Shown here: positions 38,084 to 47,739 of the stretch, piece by piece | Layout: the number at the start of each line of letters is the position of its first letter | Numbering within the stretch: the stretch's first letter is position 1 | DNA from: Bacteroidetes bacterium MED-G20 | GTDB taxonomy: Bacteria > Bacteroidota > Bacteroidia > Flavobacteriales_D > Parvicellaceae | Direction: 5' to 3' | Length of the DNA stretch: 64,000 nucleotides | Assembly: GCA_905182745.1 (NCBI GenBank) | Contig: CAJJCR010000010.1 | Location: forward strand, 31,724-95,723 | Position numbers and translations under genes: made by a program | Notes under the pieces: generated by a model | What the model was told of the DNA's origin: nothing | The model's database searches: none | What the model saw: the letters and a program-made list of their open reading frames with translations, nothing else

Positions 38084-40717
38084 ATGAATTCAAAAGATAT
38101 AAGAGCCGCTTTTTTTTCATTTTTTAAGGCTAAAAATCATAGTATTGAAAAATCTGCACCTATGGTGGTTAAGGATGACCCAACTCTTATGTTTACCAAT
38201 GCAGGTATGAATCAATTCAAAGATATTTTTCTTGAGTTTGAGATTCCTAAAAATAAAAGAGTTGCCAATACCCAAAAATGTCTAAGAGTTTCAGGAAAAC
38301 ACAACGATTTGGAAGAGGTTGGTGTTGACACTTACCATCATACAATGTTTGAAATGTTGGGTAATTGGTCTTTTGGAGATTATTTCAAGAAAGAGGCAAT
38401 TCAATGGTCTTGGGAACTTTTTATAGAAGTTTATAAAATAGACAAAAGCAAGCTGTATGTCACTGTTTTTCAAGGGGATGAAGAAGATGGAACCAGCTTT
38501 GATAAAGAATCGTATGAATTTTGGGAAAATTTACTTTCTAGCGATAGAATATTAAAATTTGGGAAAAAAGATAATTTTTGGGAAATGGGTACTCAAGGTC
38601 CATGTGGTCCAAGTTCTGAAATTCATATTGATTTAAGAAATGATGAAGAAATTCTTCAAATACCTGGGAAAGACTTGGTAAATAAAGACCATCCTCAAGT
38701 TGTTGAATTATGGAATCTTGTTTTTATGGAGTACAATAGAAATTCTGATGGTTCATTAGCTCCTTTAAAAAATAAGCATGTTGATACTGGAATGGGATTG
38801 GAAAGACTGGCTATGGTTCTTCAGAATAAGAATAGCAACTATGATACAGATGTTTTTAAACCAATAATTGATTCTTTAGAGTCTATCGCTAATAAAAAAT
38901 ATCTATCTAGCAATTTAGATAACTCAGAAAATAAAGTAAACATTGCTTTTAGGGTAATTGTAGATCATCTGAGAGCAGTTTCTTTTTCAATTACAGATGG
39001 TCAGTTGCCATCCAATACTGGTGCTGGATATGTAATAAGGAGAATTTTAAGACGAGCAATTAGGTACGGTTATCAGTTTTTGGATTTAAAGGAGCCATTT
39101 ATTTATCAGTTAGTTCCCTCACTCGTAAATAATTTTGAAGGTGTATTTCAGGAGATAAGTCTTCAGAAAGATTTTATTAAAAAGATAATCCAAGAAGAAG
39201 AAATATCTTTTTTCAGGACCTTAAGTTCTGGTATCAAAAGAATGGAAGAAATTGTTAAGAGTCAAAAAAAACAACTAAAAAATACTATAAGCGGTCAATT
39301 GGCTTTTGAATTGTATGATAGATATGGGTTTCCTTTAGATCTTACTGAACTCATTGCATCTGAAAATAAGCTAAAAATAGATATTGTAGAATTTGATAAA
39401 TGTCTCAATGAACAAAAAAACAGATCTAAAATTGATGCTGTTAAACAGTACGGAGACTGGATAGTTTTAAAGCAAGATGATGTACAAGAATTTGTTGGAT
39501 ATGACCATTTAGATGCAAAAATCATTATTACCAAATACCGTTCATTAGTGGTTAAAGGAAAAACAAAATTTCAATTAATATTTAATTTAACTCCCTTTTA
39601 TCCCGAGGGTGGAGGTCAAGTTGGAGATACTGGTTTTATTGAAGACAGTCAAGGAAAGGTTCATATAAAGGATACTAAAAAAGAAAATGGGGTTATAGTT
39701 CATTATGTAGATGGGTTACCAAAGAATTTGAATTCTTCTTTCCATGGGAAAGTAGATAAAGAAAGAAGAGCTAAAATCTCTAAAAATCATTCTGCAACTC
39801 ATTTGTTGCACCACGCTCTTAGAGAAGTTTTAGGTGCTCATGTTGAACAAAAAGGATCTCTTGTCAACGAAAATTATTTAAGATTTGATTTTTCTCATTT
39901 TTCAAAGTTAAATTCTCAAGATATAGAACTAATAGAACAAAAAGTTAAGAAGCAAATTAGAGAAGCTAATCCTTTGATTGAAGAACGAAATATCCCAATG
40001 GAAATGGCCAAACAAAAGGGAGCAATTATGTTATTTGGGGAAAAGTATGGAGATTCAGTAAGAGTGATTCAATTTGGGAAATCTATAGAGTTATGTGGAG
40101 GAATACATGTTTCAAACAGTGCAAATATTGGAAATTTTAAAATCTCCTCAGAAAGCTCTATTTCCTCAGGAATAAGAAGAATTGAGGCTCTTTGTGATGA
40201 AAAAGCGGATGAAGTAATTAGTAATAAATTAAACGAGTATGAAGCAATTTCAAAGTTGTTAAAATATCCTCAAGAATTGTTGTCTACTGTAGAGCTGCTT
40301 CAATCAAATAATCAATCTCTACAAAAAAAGTTAGATTCCTATAATTTAGTAAGATTAAAAGAAGTTAAAAAACAATTGTTGTCCAATAGAAAAGAATTAG
40401 ATTCCTTTTCTATTATTGAAGATCAATCAGATTTATCTGCTGACGAAATGAAACAAATCATTTTTGAAATAAAAGCAGAAATGAAAAATTTAGTTGTTCT
40501 TTTATTAAGCAATCAAAACAATAAACCATTTATATCATTAATGATTTCAGAAGATTTAGTCAAGTCCAAAAATTGGAATGCTGGCTTAATTATTAGAGAG
40601 CTTGCAAAAGAAATTAACGGGGGAGGCGGTGGACAACCATTCTTTGCCACTGCAGGAGGGTCGGATGTGAATGGCCTTAAGAGTGTAACTCTAAAAGCTA
40701 GAGAAATATTTAGATAA
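38084..40717 (+). CDS. alaS: Alanine-tRNA ligase
   Basis: 877 residues, full length and unbroken. Aminoacylation domain: MNSKDIRAAFFSFFKAKNHS, TFTNAGMNQFKD-type segment (LMFTNAGMNQFKD), GPCGPSSEIH and GAGYVIRRILRRAIRYG. Editing domain: NHSATHLLHHALR and CGGIHVSNSANIG (the Zn-binding HxxxH and CxxxH). The C-terminal C-Ala domain ends NGGGGGQPFFATAGG. A 112-base AT-rich spacer precedes it, with TAACTTTA as a poor -7 candidate. Its stop overlaps the response regulator's stop within TTAGATAA. Confidence 0.97.
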   Translation: MNSKDIRAAFFSFFKAKNHSIEKSAPMVVKDDPTLMFTNAGMNQFKDIFLEFEIPKNKRVANTQKCLRVSGKHNDLEEVGVDTYHHTMFEMLGNWSFGDYFKKEAIQWSWELFIEVYKIDKSKLYVTVFQGDEEDGTSFDKESYEFWENLLSSDRILKFGKKDNFWEMGTQGPCGPSSEIHIDLRNDEEILQIPGKDLVNKDHPQVVELWNLVFMEYNRNSDGSLAPLKNKHVDTGMGLERLAMVLQNKNSNYDTDVFKPIIDSLESIANKKYLSSNLDNSENKVNIAFRVIVDHLRAVSFSITDGQLPSNTGAGYVIRRILRRAIRYGYQFLDLKEPFIYQLVPSLVNNFEGVFQEISLQKDFIKKIIQEEEISFFRTLSSGIKRMEEIVKSQKKQLKNTISGQLAFELYDRYGFPLDLTELIASENKLKIDIVEFDKCLNEQKNRSKIDAVKQYGDWIVLKQDDVQEFVGYDHLDAKIIITKYRSLVVKGKTKFQLIFNLTPFYPEGGGQVGDTGFIEDSQGKVHIKDTKKENGVIVHYVDGLPKNLNSSFHGKVDKERRAKISKNHSATHLLHHALREVLGAHVEQKGSLVNENYLRFDFSHFSKLNSQDIELIEQKVKKQIREANPLIEERNIPMEMAKQKGAIMLFGEKYGDSVRVIQFGKSIELCGGIHVSNSANIGNFKISSESSISSGIRRIEALCDEKADEVISNKLNEYEAISKLLKYPQELLSTVELLQSNNQSLQKKLDSYNLVRLKEVKKQLLSNRKELDSFSIIEDQSDLSADEMKQIIFEIKAEMKNLVVLLLSNQNNKPFISLMISEDLVKSKNWNAGLIIRELAKEINGGGGGQPFFATAGGSDVNGLKSVTLKAREIFR

Positions 40718-41885
40718 CTGCAGGAACATATTTTTTAATATCCTCTAATTTAATATCTTTTTCAGATAGAATTATTAATCTTTCTATTACATTTCTAAGT
40801 TCTCTTATATTTCCTGTCCAATTCATTTTTATAAGTTCATCAATTGCCTTCTTAGAAATTTCTTTTTCTTTAATACCATGTTCTTTACAAATTTTCTCGA
40901 TGAAATAGTCGCAAAGCATAGGAATATCTTCTATTCTATCTTTAAGCGATGGTACTTTAATTGGGATAACATTTAGACGATGAAATAAATCTTCTCTAAA
41001 ATTCCCATTCTCTATTTCTTTTTTAAGATTTTTATTTGTTGCAGCTATTATTCTAGGGTTTACAGAAATTGATTTATTTCCTCCAACTCTGGTTATTTTG
41101 TTTTCTTGGAGAGCTCTTAGAACTTTAGATTGGGCTGAAAGACTCATGTCGCCAATCTCGTCTAGAAATAATGTTCCATTAATAGCCTGTTCAAATTTTC
41201 CTATTTTTTGTTTATGGGCAGATGTGAAAGAACCTTTTTCATGGCCAAATAATTCACTTTCGATTAATTCAGATGGAATTGCTGCACAGTTTATTTCCAC
41301 AAATAAATTTTTATTTCTACTACTTTTTTCATGAATCTGATTGGCAACCAATTCTTTTCCTGTTCCATTAGACCCAGTTATTAAGACCCTTGCATTTGAA
41401 TTTGCAACTTTAGTTATTAGTTCTAGTATAGATTGTATTTCCGGGCTTTGGCCAATTATTTCAGATTTAGATTTTATTTTCCTTTTTAAAATAGTGTTTT
41501 CTCTTTTTAGATGAATATTATCTAATGCGTTTCTAACACAAGTCAGAACTCTATTTAAATCTAATGGTTTTTCAATGTAATCAAAAGCTCCAATTTTCAA
41601 AGTCTTTACAGCTGTTTCAATATCCCCATGCCCGCTAATCATAACAATAGGAGATAAGATATTGTTTCCCACTATTTTTTTAAGTGTTTCTATTCCATCA
41701 ATTTTGGGCATTTTTATGTCACAAAATATTAAATCAAAGTTTTTTTCCTCTGCCATTTTATATCCCTCAATACCATCTTGAGCGGTTTCAACTAGGTATT
41801 TTTCAAACTCTAAGATTTCTTTTAAAGTTGTTCTAATTGAACGCTCATCATCTATGATTAGAATTTTCTTCAATTTTTCAACCAT
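40710..41885 (-). CDS. NtrC-type response regulator, sigma-54 AAA+ without obvious DNA-binding domain
   Basis: 391 residues. Receiver domain (residues ~7-120): phospho-acceptor in LIFCDIKMPKIDG and Lys in DYIEKPLDLNR. AAA+ domain: Walker A GSNGTGKELVA, sigma-54 contact loop GSFTSA (GAFTGA in the classic form), Walker B GTLFLDEIGDM, and the arginine region NWTGNIRELRNVIERL. The sequence ends soon after, at KYVPAVI, so the C-terminal Fis-type HTH is missing or reduced. No histidine kinase lies next to it. It overlaps the exporter permease gene by 16 bases, a hint of joint expression. Confidence 0.9.
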   Translation of the reverse strand: MVEKLKKILIIDDERSIRTTLKEILEFEKYLVETAQDGIEGYKMAEEKNFDLIFCDIKMPKIDGIETLKKIVGNNILSPIVMISGHGDIETAVKTLKIGAFDYIEKPLDLNRVLTCVRNALDNIHLKRENTILKRKIKSKSEIIGQSPEIQSILELITKVANSNARVLITGSNGTGKELVANQIHEKSSRNKNLFVEINCAAIPSELIESELFGHEKGSFTSAHKQKIGKFEQAINGTLFLDEIGDMSLSAQSKVLRALQENKITRVGGNKSISVNPRIIAATNKNLKKEIENGNFREDLFHRLNVIPIKVPSLKDRIEDIPMLCDYFIEKICKEHGIKEKEISKKAIDELIKMNWTGNIRELRNVIERLIILSEKDIKLEDIKKYVPAVI

Positions 41886-43183
41886 TTAAAAAGATCTGAA
41901 TAACTCGCTTTCTTTCCATAAGATAAAATTCCTTTTCTATAGATTTTTCCTGATAGCCAAGTAGTACCAATAAAAGTAATAGTCAATAAAAATAAACTAA
42001 GAATAATTTCCCATACTTCAACACTACTATCGCCAATCCCCATTGCAATTCTTACTATCATTATAATTGGGGATGTAAATGGTATTTCACTTAGCCAAAA
42101 AGCCAAAGACGAAGAAGGGTCATCAATAACTTTACTAGCCATTAGAATTGCAAATACCATGGGTATAGTTAGTGGTAAAAGAAACTGTTGTGTATCTGCT
42201 TCCTCATCTACTGCTGCCCCTATAGCTGCCATTAATCCACTGTATAATAAATACCCTCCCAAAAAGAACAATATGAAAAACACAATTAAATAAGACCACT
42301 GAACTTCGTTAATTATAAATTGAATGGCTTCGTTATTTGGATCAATTTTGAAACTATTTTTTACTAATTCATCGTTCATCTGAAGCGATGGGTTTAACTT
42401 ATCTTTTATTAGAAGAGGAATGATGGTTATAGACATAATCATGGTAACTATTGCCCAAATAATAAATTGAGTAATTCCAACTAGCCCAACGCCAATAATT
42501 TTAGCCATCATTAGTTCAAATGAAGAAACCGAGGATATTATTACTTCAACTATTCTATTTGTTTTTTCTTCAATTACTCCTCTCATTACCTGAACAGAGT
42601 AAAGAAAAATAAATCCATAAATAAAAAACGCGAGAGCTATACCTACAAACGCTTTTCTTTGAATATTTCTATTCTCTTTATTTTCAATATCAACAACATC
42701 CAAATTAATTTTAGTTTTAATGGATTTATAGGTGGAAATATCAATATTATTGAAATTAACACGATATAGTTCTATTGCTTCATTTATAATACTTGAAAGA
42801 TGTTTTTGAACACCGGTGGACGGTATTTCCTTGTACAAACACTTAGCCGTCATAGAGTTTGTTTTAATTAAATTAACCGGCAAATACACCAATAAATCTA
42901 GCTGGTCGTCTTTTTTAAAAATTTCTTGAATTTCGTTGTAGTCTTTTCCATTTGGCGCCCATTGTAGGTGGTATTTATCAGAATTTCTTAAAATACTATC
43001 GAATAAATGTGATTCATCTACTACTAGAATTTCATATTTTTCTTTGTTTTCTTGAGATAGGTAGCTAGTTAATAAAACAAATCCAAAAATCAGTAAGGGA
43101 CCTAAAAAACTCATTAAAATGAATGTTTTCTTTTTCACTCTAGTGAGATATTCTCTAGAAATTATTAATCCAATTTTACTCAT
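41870..43183 (-). CDS. ABC-2 type permease (NatB-like)
   Basis: 437 residues: N-terminal helix (FILMSFLGPLLIFGFVLLTS), a ~150-residue external domain, then five hydrophobic segments, starting with the long one at KAFVGIALAFFIYGFIFLYSV. The motif VMRGVIEEKTNRIVEVIISSVS is the hallmark of the NatB/ABC-2 family of Na+ or drug exporters. It pairs with the ATPase encoded just upstream (8-base overlap). The transported substrate cannot be told from sequence. Confidence 0.9.
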   Translation of the reverse strand: MSKIGLIISREYLTRVKKKTFILMSFLGPLLIFGFVLLTSYLSQENKEKYEILVVDESHLFDSILRNSDKYHLQWAPNGKDYNEIQEIFKKDDQLDLLVYLPVNLIKTNSMTAKCLYKEIPSTGVQKHLSSIINEAIELYRVNFNNIDISTYKSIKTKINLDVVDIENKENRNIQRKAFVGIALAFFIYGFIFLYSVQVMRGVIEEKTNRIVEVIISSVSSFELMMAKIIGVGLVGITQFIIWAIVTMIMSITIIPLLIKDKLNPSLQMNDELVKNSFKIDPNNEAIQFIINEVQWSYLIVFFILFFLGGYLLYSGLMAAIGAAVDEEADTQQFLLPLTIPMVFAILMASKVIDDPSSSLAFWLSEIPFTSPIIMIVRIAMGIGDSSVEVWEIILSLFLLTITFIGTTWLSGKIYRKGILSYGKKASYSDLFKWLKN

Positions 43184-44102
43184 CTGTCGTTGCTTTTATA
43201 AAAACATCATTGATGCTTGGGATTTTTTTATTGATTTCTAATATTTCAACGTGGTCAACTATTCCTTTAATAAATTTATTAATAGTAAAATCATTTAATA
43301 ATTTGATTTCTGCTTTATTAATATTTCCATTTAAACTTATATGATTTATGAGTTCCCATCCACCCCAGACAGCATTGGTAAAATTCATTTGGTTGCCATC
43401 ATATATAATAGTCCATAAATTTTCTTCGTAATTTTTTTTAATTTCATTAATACTTCCTTGTAGTATTTTTTTGGAGTGATTGATAATGGCAACCTCCTCG
43501 CAAATTTCTTCCACAGAATTCATGTCATGGGTTGATAAAATAATACTCGTATTATTTTTCTTAAGTTCAAGTATTTCATTTTTTATTAAAAGACTATTAA
43601 CCGGATCTAATCCACTTAATGGTTCATCTAAAATCAAAACTTTAGGTTCGTGTAATACGGTGGTAATAAATTGAATTTTTTGAGCCATTCCTTTGGAAAG
43701 ATCTTCCACTTTCTTGTTCCACCAATTTTCTGCACCAAGTTTCTCAAACCAATAACTTAATTTTTGCTTTGCATCTTTTTTTGAAAGTCCTTTTAGTTGA
43801 GCAAGATATAGAACTTGTTCACCAACTTTCATTTTTTTATACAATCCTCTTTCTTCTGGAAGATAGCCAATGGAGTGAATATGTTTTCTTGATAAAAGTT
43901 CACCGGCAAACTTTACCACTCCTTGATCTGGTTCTAGTATTTGATTGATAATTCTAATTAAAGTAGTCTTACCCGCACCATTTGGTCCTAAAAGTCCAAA
44001 AATTTTGGACTCACCAATTGAAAGGTTGATATTATCTAACGCTTTGTGGTCAGAATAGGATTTGTGAAGTCCCTGAATTTCAATTATATTTTTTGATGAC
44101 AT
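43176..44102 (-). CDS. ABC transporter ATP-binding protein (NatA-like)
   Basis: 308 residues: Walker A GPNGAGKTTLIRI, Q-loop YLPEERGLYKKM, signature DLSKGMAQKIQF, Walker B VLILDEPLSGLDP and switch His in LSTHDMNSVEE. The ~80-residue C-terminal extension after IINHSKKILQGS fits the DUF4162 tail of NatA-type ATPases. It powers the adjacent permease. It starts 12 bases after dnaJ ends, so it may be read through from the chaperone genes. Confidence 0.93.
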   Translation of the reverse strand: MSSKNIIEIQGLHKSYSDHKALDNINLSIGESKIFGLLGPNGAGKTTLIRIINQILEPDQGVVKFAGELLSRKHIHSIGYLPEERGLYKKMKVGEQVLYLAQLKGLSKKDAKQKLSYWFEKLGAENWWNKKVEDLSKGMAQKIQFITTVLHEPKVLILDEPLSGLDPVNSLLIKNEILELKKNNTSIILSTHDMNSVEEICEEVAIINHSKKILQGSINEIKKNYEENLWTIIYDGNQMNFTNAVWGGWELINHISLNGNINKAEIKLLNDFTINKFIKGIVDHVEILEINKKIPSINDVFIKATTDE

Positions 44103-44114
44103 TTATATCGAAAA

Positions 44115-45234
44115 TCAAGCAAAACGATTTTTCATCCGGTCAAAAAAGTTTTTGGTTTGATTTTGTTTAGGCTTGAAGTTATCACTTTCATTTAATTTTA
44201 GCAATAATTCTTTTTCTTCTTTAGAAATTTTTTGAGGTGTAAACACTTGAATATTCACAATCATATCTCCTCTTCCGTATCCATTCACATCTGGAATGCC
44301 CTTAGACCTTAATCTCAAATTTTTGCCACTTTGTGTCCCTGAGTGGAATTTTAATTTTAGCTTTTCCACTAACCATTGGAATTTCAATAGTTTTTCCAAT
44401 TACCGCATCTGAAAATGTAATTCCAAGTTGGTATAGTAAATCAGTTCCGTTTCTTACTAAGTGCTCGTGCTCTATTTCTTCAATTGCAATAATTAAATCA
44501 CCTGCGACACCACCTCCCGGTGCCTCATTGCCTTTTCCTTGCATACTCAATTGCATTCCTTCCTCAACTCCCGCAGGAATTTCTATTTCAATAATAGTTT
44601 CTTTTTTTTCTAAACCAGTTGCGTCTACTCCGGCTGGTCTTTTGGAAATCATTTGTCCTGAGCCTTTGCAATTCGGGCATGTTGATGCTGTTTGCATTGC
44701 ACCAAGAATAGTATTGGTAACTCTAGTAACTTGACCTGTTCCTCTGCAACTAGAACAGTTTGTGAATTCAACACCTTCCGCAGCAACTAACTTATTTACC
44801 TTTATTTTCTTTTGAACACCATTTACTATATCTTCTAAAGAAAGCCTTAATTTAACTCTAAGATTAGAACCTTTTCGAACTCTTCTTCCACCGCCACCTC
44901 GACCAAATCCACCGCCGCCACTAAAGGATGATCCGAAAATATCTCCAAAATGATCAAAAATATCATCCATAGACATTCCCCCGCCGCCGCCGCCAAATCC
45001 CTGACCACCTTCAAATGCAGCATGGCCAAACTGGTCATATTGCTGTCTTTTTTGTGCATTACTTAAGATTTCATATGCTTCTGCGGCCTCTTTGAAGCTT
45101 TGTTCAGCTGCACTATTTCCTGGATTTTTATCAGGATGGTATTTTATGGCTAACTTTCTGTAAGCTTTTTTTATTTCACTTTCAGAAGCATTTTTAGAAA
45201 GGTTTAGTGTTTCGTAATAATCTTTTTTACTCAT
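44115..45234 (-). CDS. dnaJ: Chaperone DnaJ (one frameshift)
   Basis: J domain (DYYETLNLSKNASESEIKKA, HPDKNPG carrying HPD), a Gly-rich linker (GGGGGMSMDDIFDHF), a zinc domain reduced to two CxxC pairs in view (CSSCRGTGQV, CPNCKGSGQM), and C-terminal substrate domains. Two rather than four CxxCxGxG repeats suggests a short zinc-finger form. ORF 44302-45234 runs out of frame near 44335; ORF 44115-44399 supplies GTQSGKNLRLRSKGIPDVN. Total length is 1 modulo 3, consistent with one extra base. It acts with DnaK (absent here) and GrpE, encoded 11 bases upstream. Confidence 0.9.
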
Positions 45235-45245
45235 TTTAAAGCTAT

Positions 45246-45770
45246 TTATTCTCCTACTACTACTTTGGCAAATCTTATTACTTTTTCATTTAAGGTATAT
45301 CCCTTTTCAATAACATCCATAACTTTGCCTTTCATTTTGTTTTTCGTTGCAGGTATTTTAGTAATAGCTTCATGTATATCAGGATCAAAGCTCTTACCTA
45401 TTGACTCCATAGGCCTCAAACCTTGATTTTTTAAGGTTTTATATATTTTATTGTGTATCAACTCAAACCCTTCTTTTATAGTAGATATTTCTTCCACTTT
45501 TTCATTATTTGCTATTGCTCTCTCAAAGTCATCTAAAATTGGGATGATTTCTTTCAAAACATTTTCACTTGCGTTGGTAATAATGTCTATTTTTTCTCTG
45601 GCAGTTCTTTTTCTGTAATTCTCAAACTCTGAATACAATCTAACGTACTTGTCTTTGAAATCAATATTAATTTCCTTAACAACGCTATCTGCAGAAGACT
45701 CTTTAGTTGAATCTACTTTTATTTCTTCTTGTAATTCCTCTTTTAATTTTTTCTTATTCTTTGACTTCAT
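45246..45770 (-). CDS. grpE: Nucleotide exchange factor GrpE
   Basis: 174 residues. A charged, disordered N-terminus (KSKNKKKLKEELQEEIKVDS), a long coiled coil (LYSEFENYRKRTAREKID), then the conserved DDFERAIAN, NQGLRPMESIGKSFDPDIHEA and the beta-wing GYTLNEKVIRFAKVVVGE. It releases ADP from DnaK. First gene of grpE-dnaJ, preceded by a predicted promoter. Confidence 0.95.
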   Translation of the reverse strand: MKSKNKKKLKEELQEEIKVDSTKESSADSVVKEINIDFKDKYVRLYSEFENYRKRTAREKIDIITNASENVLKEIIPILDDFERAIANNEKVEEISTIKEGFELIHNKIYKTLKNQGLRPMESIGKSFDPDIHEAITKIPATKNKMKGKVMDVIEKGYTLNEKVIRFAKVVVGE

Positions 45771-45810
45771 TTCAAATAAATATTTTGTAATTGTCTTGCA
45801 AATTACGAAC

Positions 45811-45818
45811 CAAATGTA
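45811..45818 (-). promoter_or_regulatory. -7 element for grpE-dnaJ
   Basis: The reverse strand reads TACATTTG, an exact TAnnTTTG, ~40 bases before the grpE ATG. No TTG is seen at the right distance upstream, so the -33 box is weak; a second, poorer candidate (ACACTTTG) lies just upstream. No CIRCE inverted repeat was seen. Confidence 0.4.
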
Positions 45819-45869
45819 AAATACGACAAAGTGTCATATTTCATATTTAGTCAATAGTTAGTAATCTTA

Positions 45870-46403
45870 TTAAAGTGATTTTACCAACTTATCAATTTGT
45901 TGGTGAAGTGCAATTCCTCTTAGGTTTTTTGATATTATTCTACCTTCCGAATCTATCAAAAAATTGTATGGAATTCCTCTTACGCCATAGGCGGTTGCGC
46001 TCTGACTTGCCCACCCGTTAAGATCGCTGACATGTTCTTTCCAGATTAATTTATCTTTTAAAATTGCATTTTCCCATGCAGACTTATTTTTATCCAAAGA
46101 AACACTGTAAATTTTAAAGCCTTTTGCATCTTTAAATTTGCTTTTTGAATATTTATTGTATGCAGCAACTATATTAGGATTTTCTCTTCTGCATGGTCCA
46201 CACCAGGAAGCCCAAAAGTCAATTAAAACAATATTGCCTTTTAAAGAGGATAGTTTAATATTATCGCCATTTGGGTTTTTCAAATCTAAATCTGGTGCAA
46301 TGTTTCCAATATTCAATCCTGGTTTATCTTGATCTGTAGTCTGAGCTACAAAGTTACCAGTGCAAATTAAAATGCTTAGAATAATAAAATTTAAAGTTTT
46401 CAT
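45870..46403 (-). CDS. TlpA/ResA-like exported thioredoxin-fold protein
   Basis: 177 residues with a signal peptide (MKTLNFIILSILICTGNFVAQ). Redoxin fold: IGNIAPDLDLKNPNGDNIKL, the active site DFWASWCGPCRRENP (CGPC), and cis-Pro in GVRGIPYNFLIDSEG. It works in the periplasm as a disulfide reductase or in cytochrome maturation; substrate unknown. Lies 25 bases after murA on the same strand, so it is probably the last gene of DUF4290-murA-tlpA. Confidence 0.9.
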   Translation of the reverse strand: MKTLNFIILSILICTGNFVAQTTDQDKPGLNIGNIAPDLDLKNPNGDNIKLSSLKGNIVLIDFWASWCGPCRRENPNIVAAYNKYSKSKFKDAKGFKIYSVSLDKNKSAWENAILKDKLIWKEHVSDLNGWASQSATAYGVRGIPYNFLIDSEGRIISKNLRGIALHQQIDKLVKSL

Positions 46404-46428
46404 ATTTATTTCTAATTAATATGTTAAC

Positions 46429-47739
46429 TTAATCAATTCTCTTTATCTGAGCTCCTAGGTTAAGTAACCTTTCTTCAATATTTTCATAACCCCTATCAAT
46501 TTGTTCAATATTAAGGACGGTGCTTTTACCTTCGGCGGACAAAGCTGCTATTAAAAGTGAAACACCAGCTCGTATATCTGGAGAAGTCATTTTAATTCCT
46601 TTTAAAGATGCTTTCCTGTCTAATCCAATTACTGTAGCTCTATGAGGGTCACATAATATAATTTGTGCACCCATATCAATTAGTTTGTCTACAAAAAACA
46701 ATCTGCTTTCAAACATTTTTTGGTGAATTAAAACACTGCCTCTTGCCTGAGTTGCTGTCACTAGAATTATACTTAATAAATCTGGTGTAAATCCTGGCCA
46801 TGGAGCATCTGAAATTGTCATAATAGAACCATCAATAAAAGATTCTATTTCGTAATTTTCTTGTGATGGTATAAATATATCATCTCCTTTTCTCTCCAGC
46901 TTAATACCTAATTTCCTAAATACGCTGGGAATCATCCCTAGTTTCTGGTAGGCAACGTTTTTAATTAGTATTTCTGATTGAGTCATGGCAGCCAATCCAA
47001 TAAAACTCCCAATTTCTATCATGTCTGGAAGAATCGTATGAGAACATCCATCTAGCTTTTCAACACCATTAATTCTAATTTTATTAGAACCAAGACCAGT
47101 TATATTAGCTCCCATACTGTTGAGCATTTCACAAAGTTGTTGAATATATGGTTCACAAGCAGCGTTGTAAATGGTCGTCTCTCCTTTGGCTAAAACAGCT
47201 GCCATAACGATATTTGCTGTCCCGGTTACTGAAGCTTCGTCTAGCAACATATAGGTGCCTTGAAGGCCATTTGGTGAATGTGCTTTGTAAAAATTGGTAT
47301 CTTTATCGAAGTCAAACTCTGCACCAAGATTTTGAAATCCTATAAAATGTGTATCTAACCTTCTTCTGCCAATTTTATCTCCTCCAGGTTTTGGAATATA
47401 ACCTTTGCCAAACCTAGCTAAAAGTGGCCCAACTACCATAATAGAACCTCTCAGGCTTGCGCCTTTCTTTTTAAAGTCATCAGAGGTCATTATATCTACA
47501 TCTACCTCATCTGCTTTGAAGCTGTAAGAGCCTTTTTTGAGTTTTTTTATTTTAACTCCTAAAGTTGATAGTAAATCAATGAGTTTATTAACATCAATTA
47601 TATCAGGAATATTATTAATAATTACTTCTTTTTCGGTTAATAAAACTGCATTAATAACCTGAAGAGCTTCATTTTTAGCTCCCTGTGGAGTTATCTCTCC
47701 TTTAAGTTTTTTGCCTCCAATTATTTCAAAAGCTCCCAT
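46429..47739 (-). CDS. murA: UDP-N-acetylglucosamine 1-carboxyvinyltransferase MurA, Asp active-site form
   Basis: 436 residues. First committed step of peptidoglycan synthesis: transfer of enolpyruvate from PEP to UDP-GlcNAc. Seen: GGKKLKGEITPQGAKNEALQ with the catalytic Lys-Asn pair, RGSIMVVGPLLARFGKG, and PGGDKIGRRRLDTH. In E. coli the corresponding loop reads PGGCTIG with Cys115; here it is Asp121, the variant known to make MurA insensitive to fosfomycin in mycobacteria, Chlamydia and Borrelia. Overlaps the DUF4290 gene by 14 bases. Confidence 0.96.
   Translation of the reverse strand: MGAFEIIGGKKLKGEITPQGAKNEALQVINAVLLTEKEVIINNIPDIIDVNKLIDLLSTLGVKIKKLKKGSYSFKADEVDVDIMTSDDFKKKGASLRGSIMVVGPLLARFGKGYIPKPGGDKIGRRRLDTHFIGFQNLGAEFDFDKDTNFYKAHSPNGLQGTYMLLDEASVTGTANIVMAAVLAKGETTIYNAACEPYIQQLCEMLNSMGANITGLGSNKIRINGVEKLDGCSHTILPDMIEIGSFIGLAAMTQSEILIKNVAYQKLGMIPSVFRKLGIKLERKGDDIFIPSQENYEIESFIDGSIMTISDAPWPGFTPDLLSIILVTATQARGSVLIHQKMFESRLFFVDKLIDMGAQIILCDPHRATVIGLDRKASLKGIKMTSPDIRAGVSLLIAALSAEGKSTVLNIEQIDRGYENIEERLLNLGAQIKRID

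Noticed and set aside
44302-44734. Plus-strand ORF 44333-44734 opposite dnaJ
   Set aside because: Antisense shadow of dnaJ's conserved zinc and Gly-rich regions.
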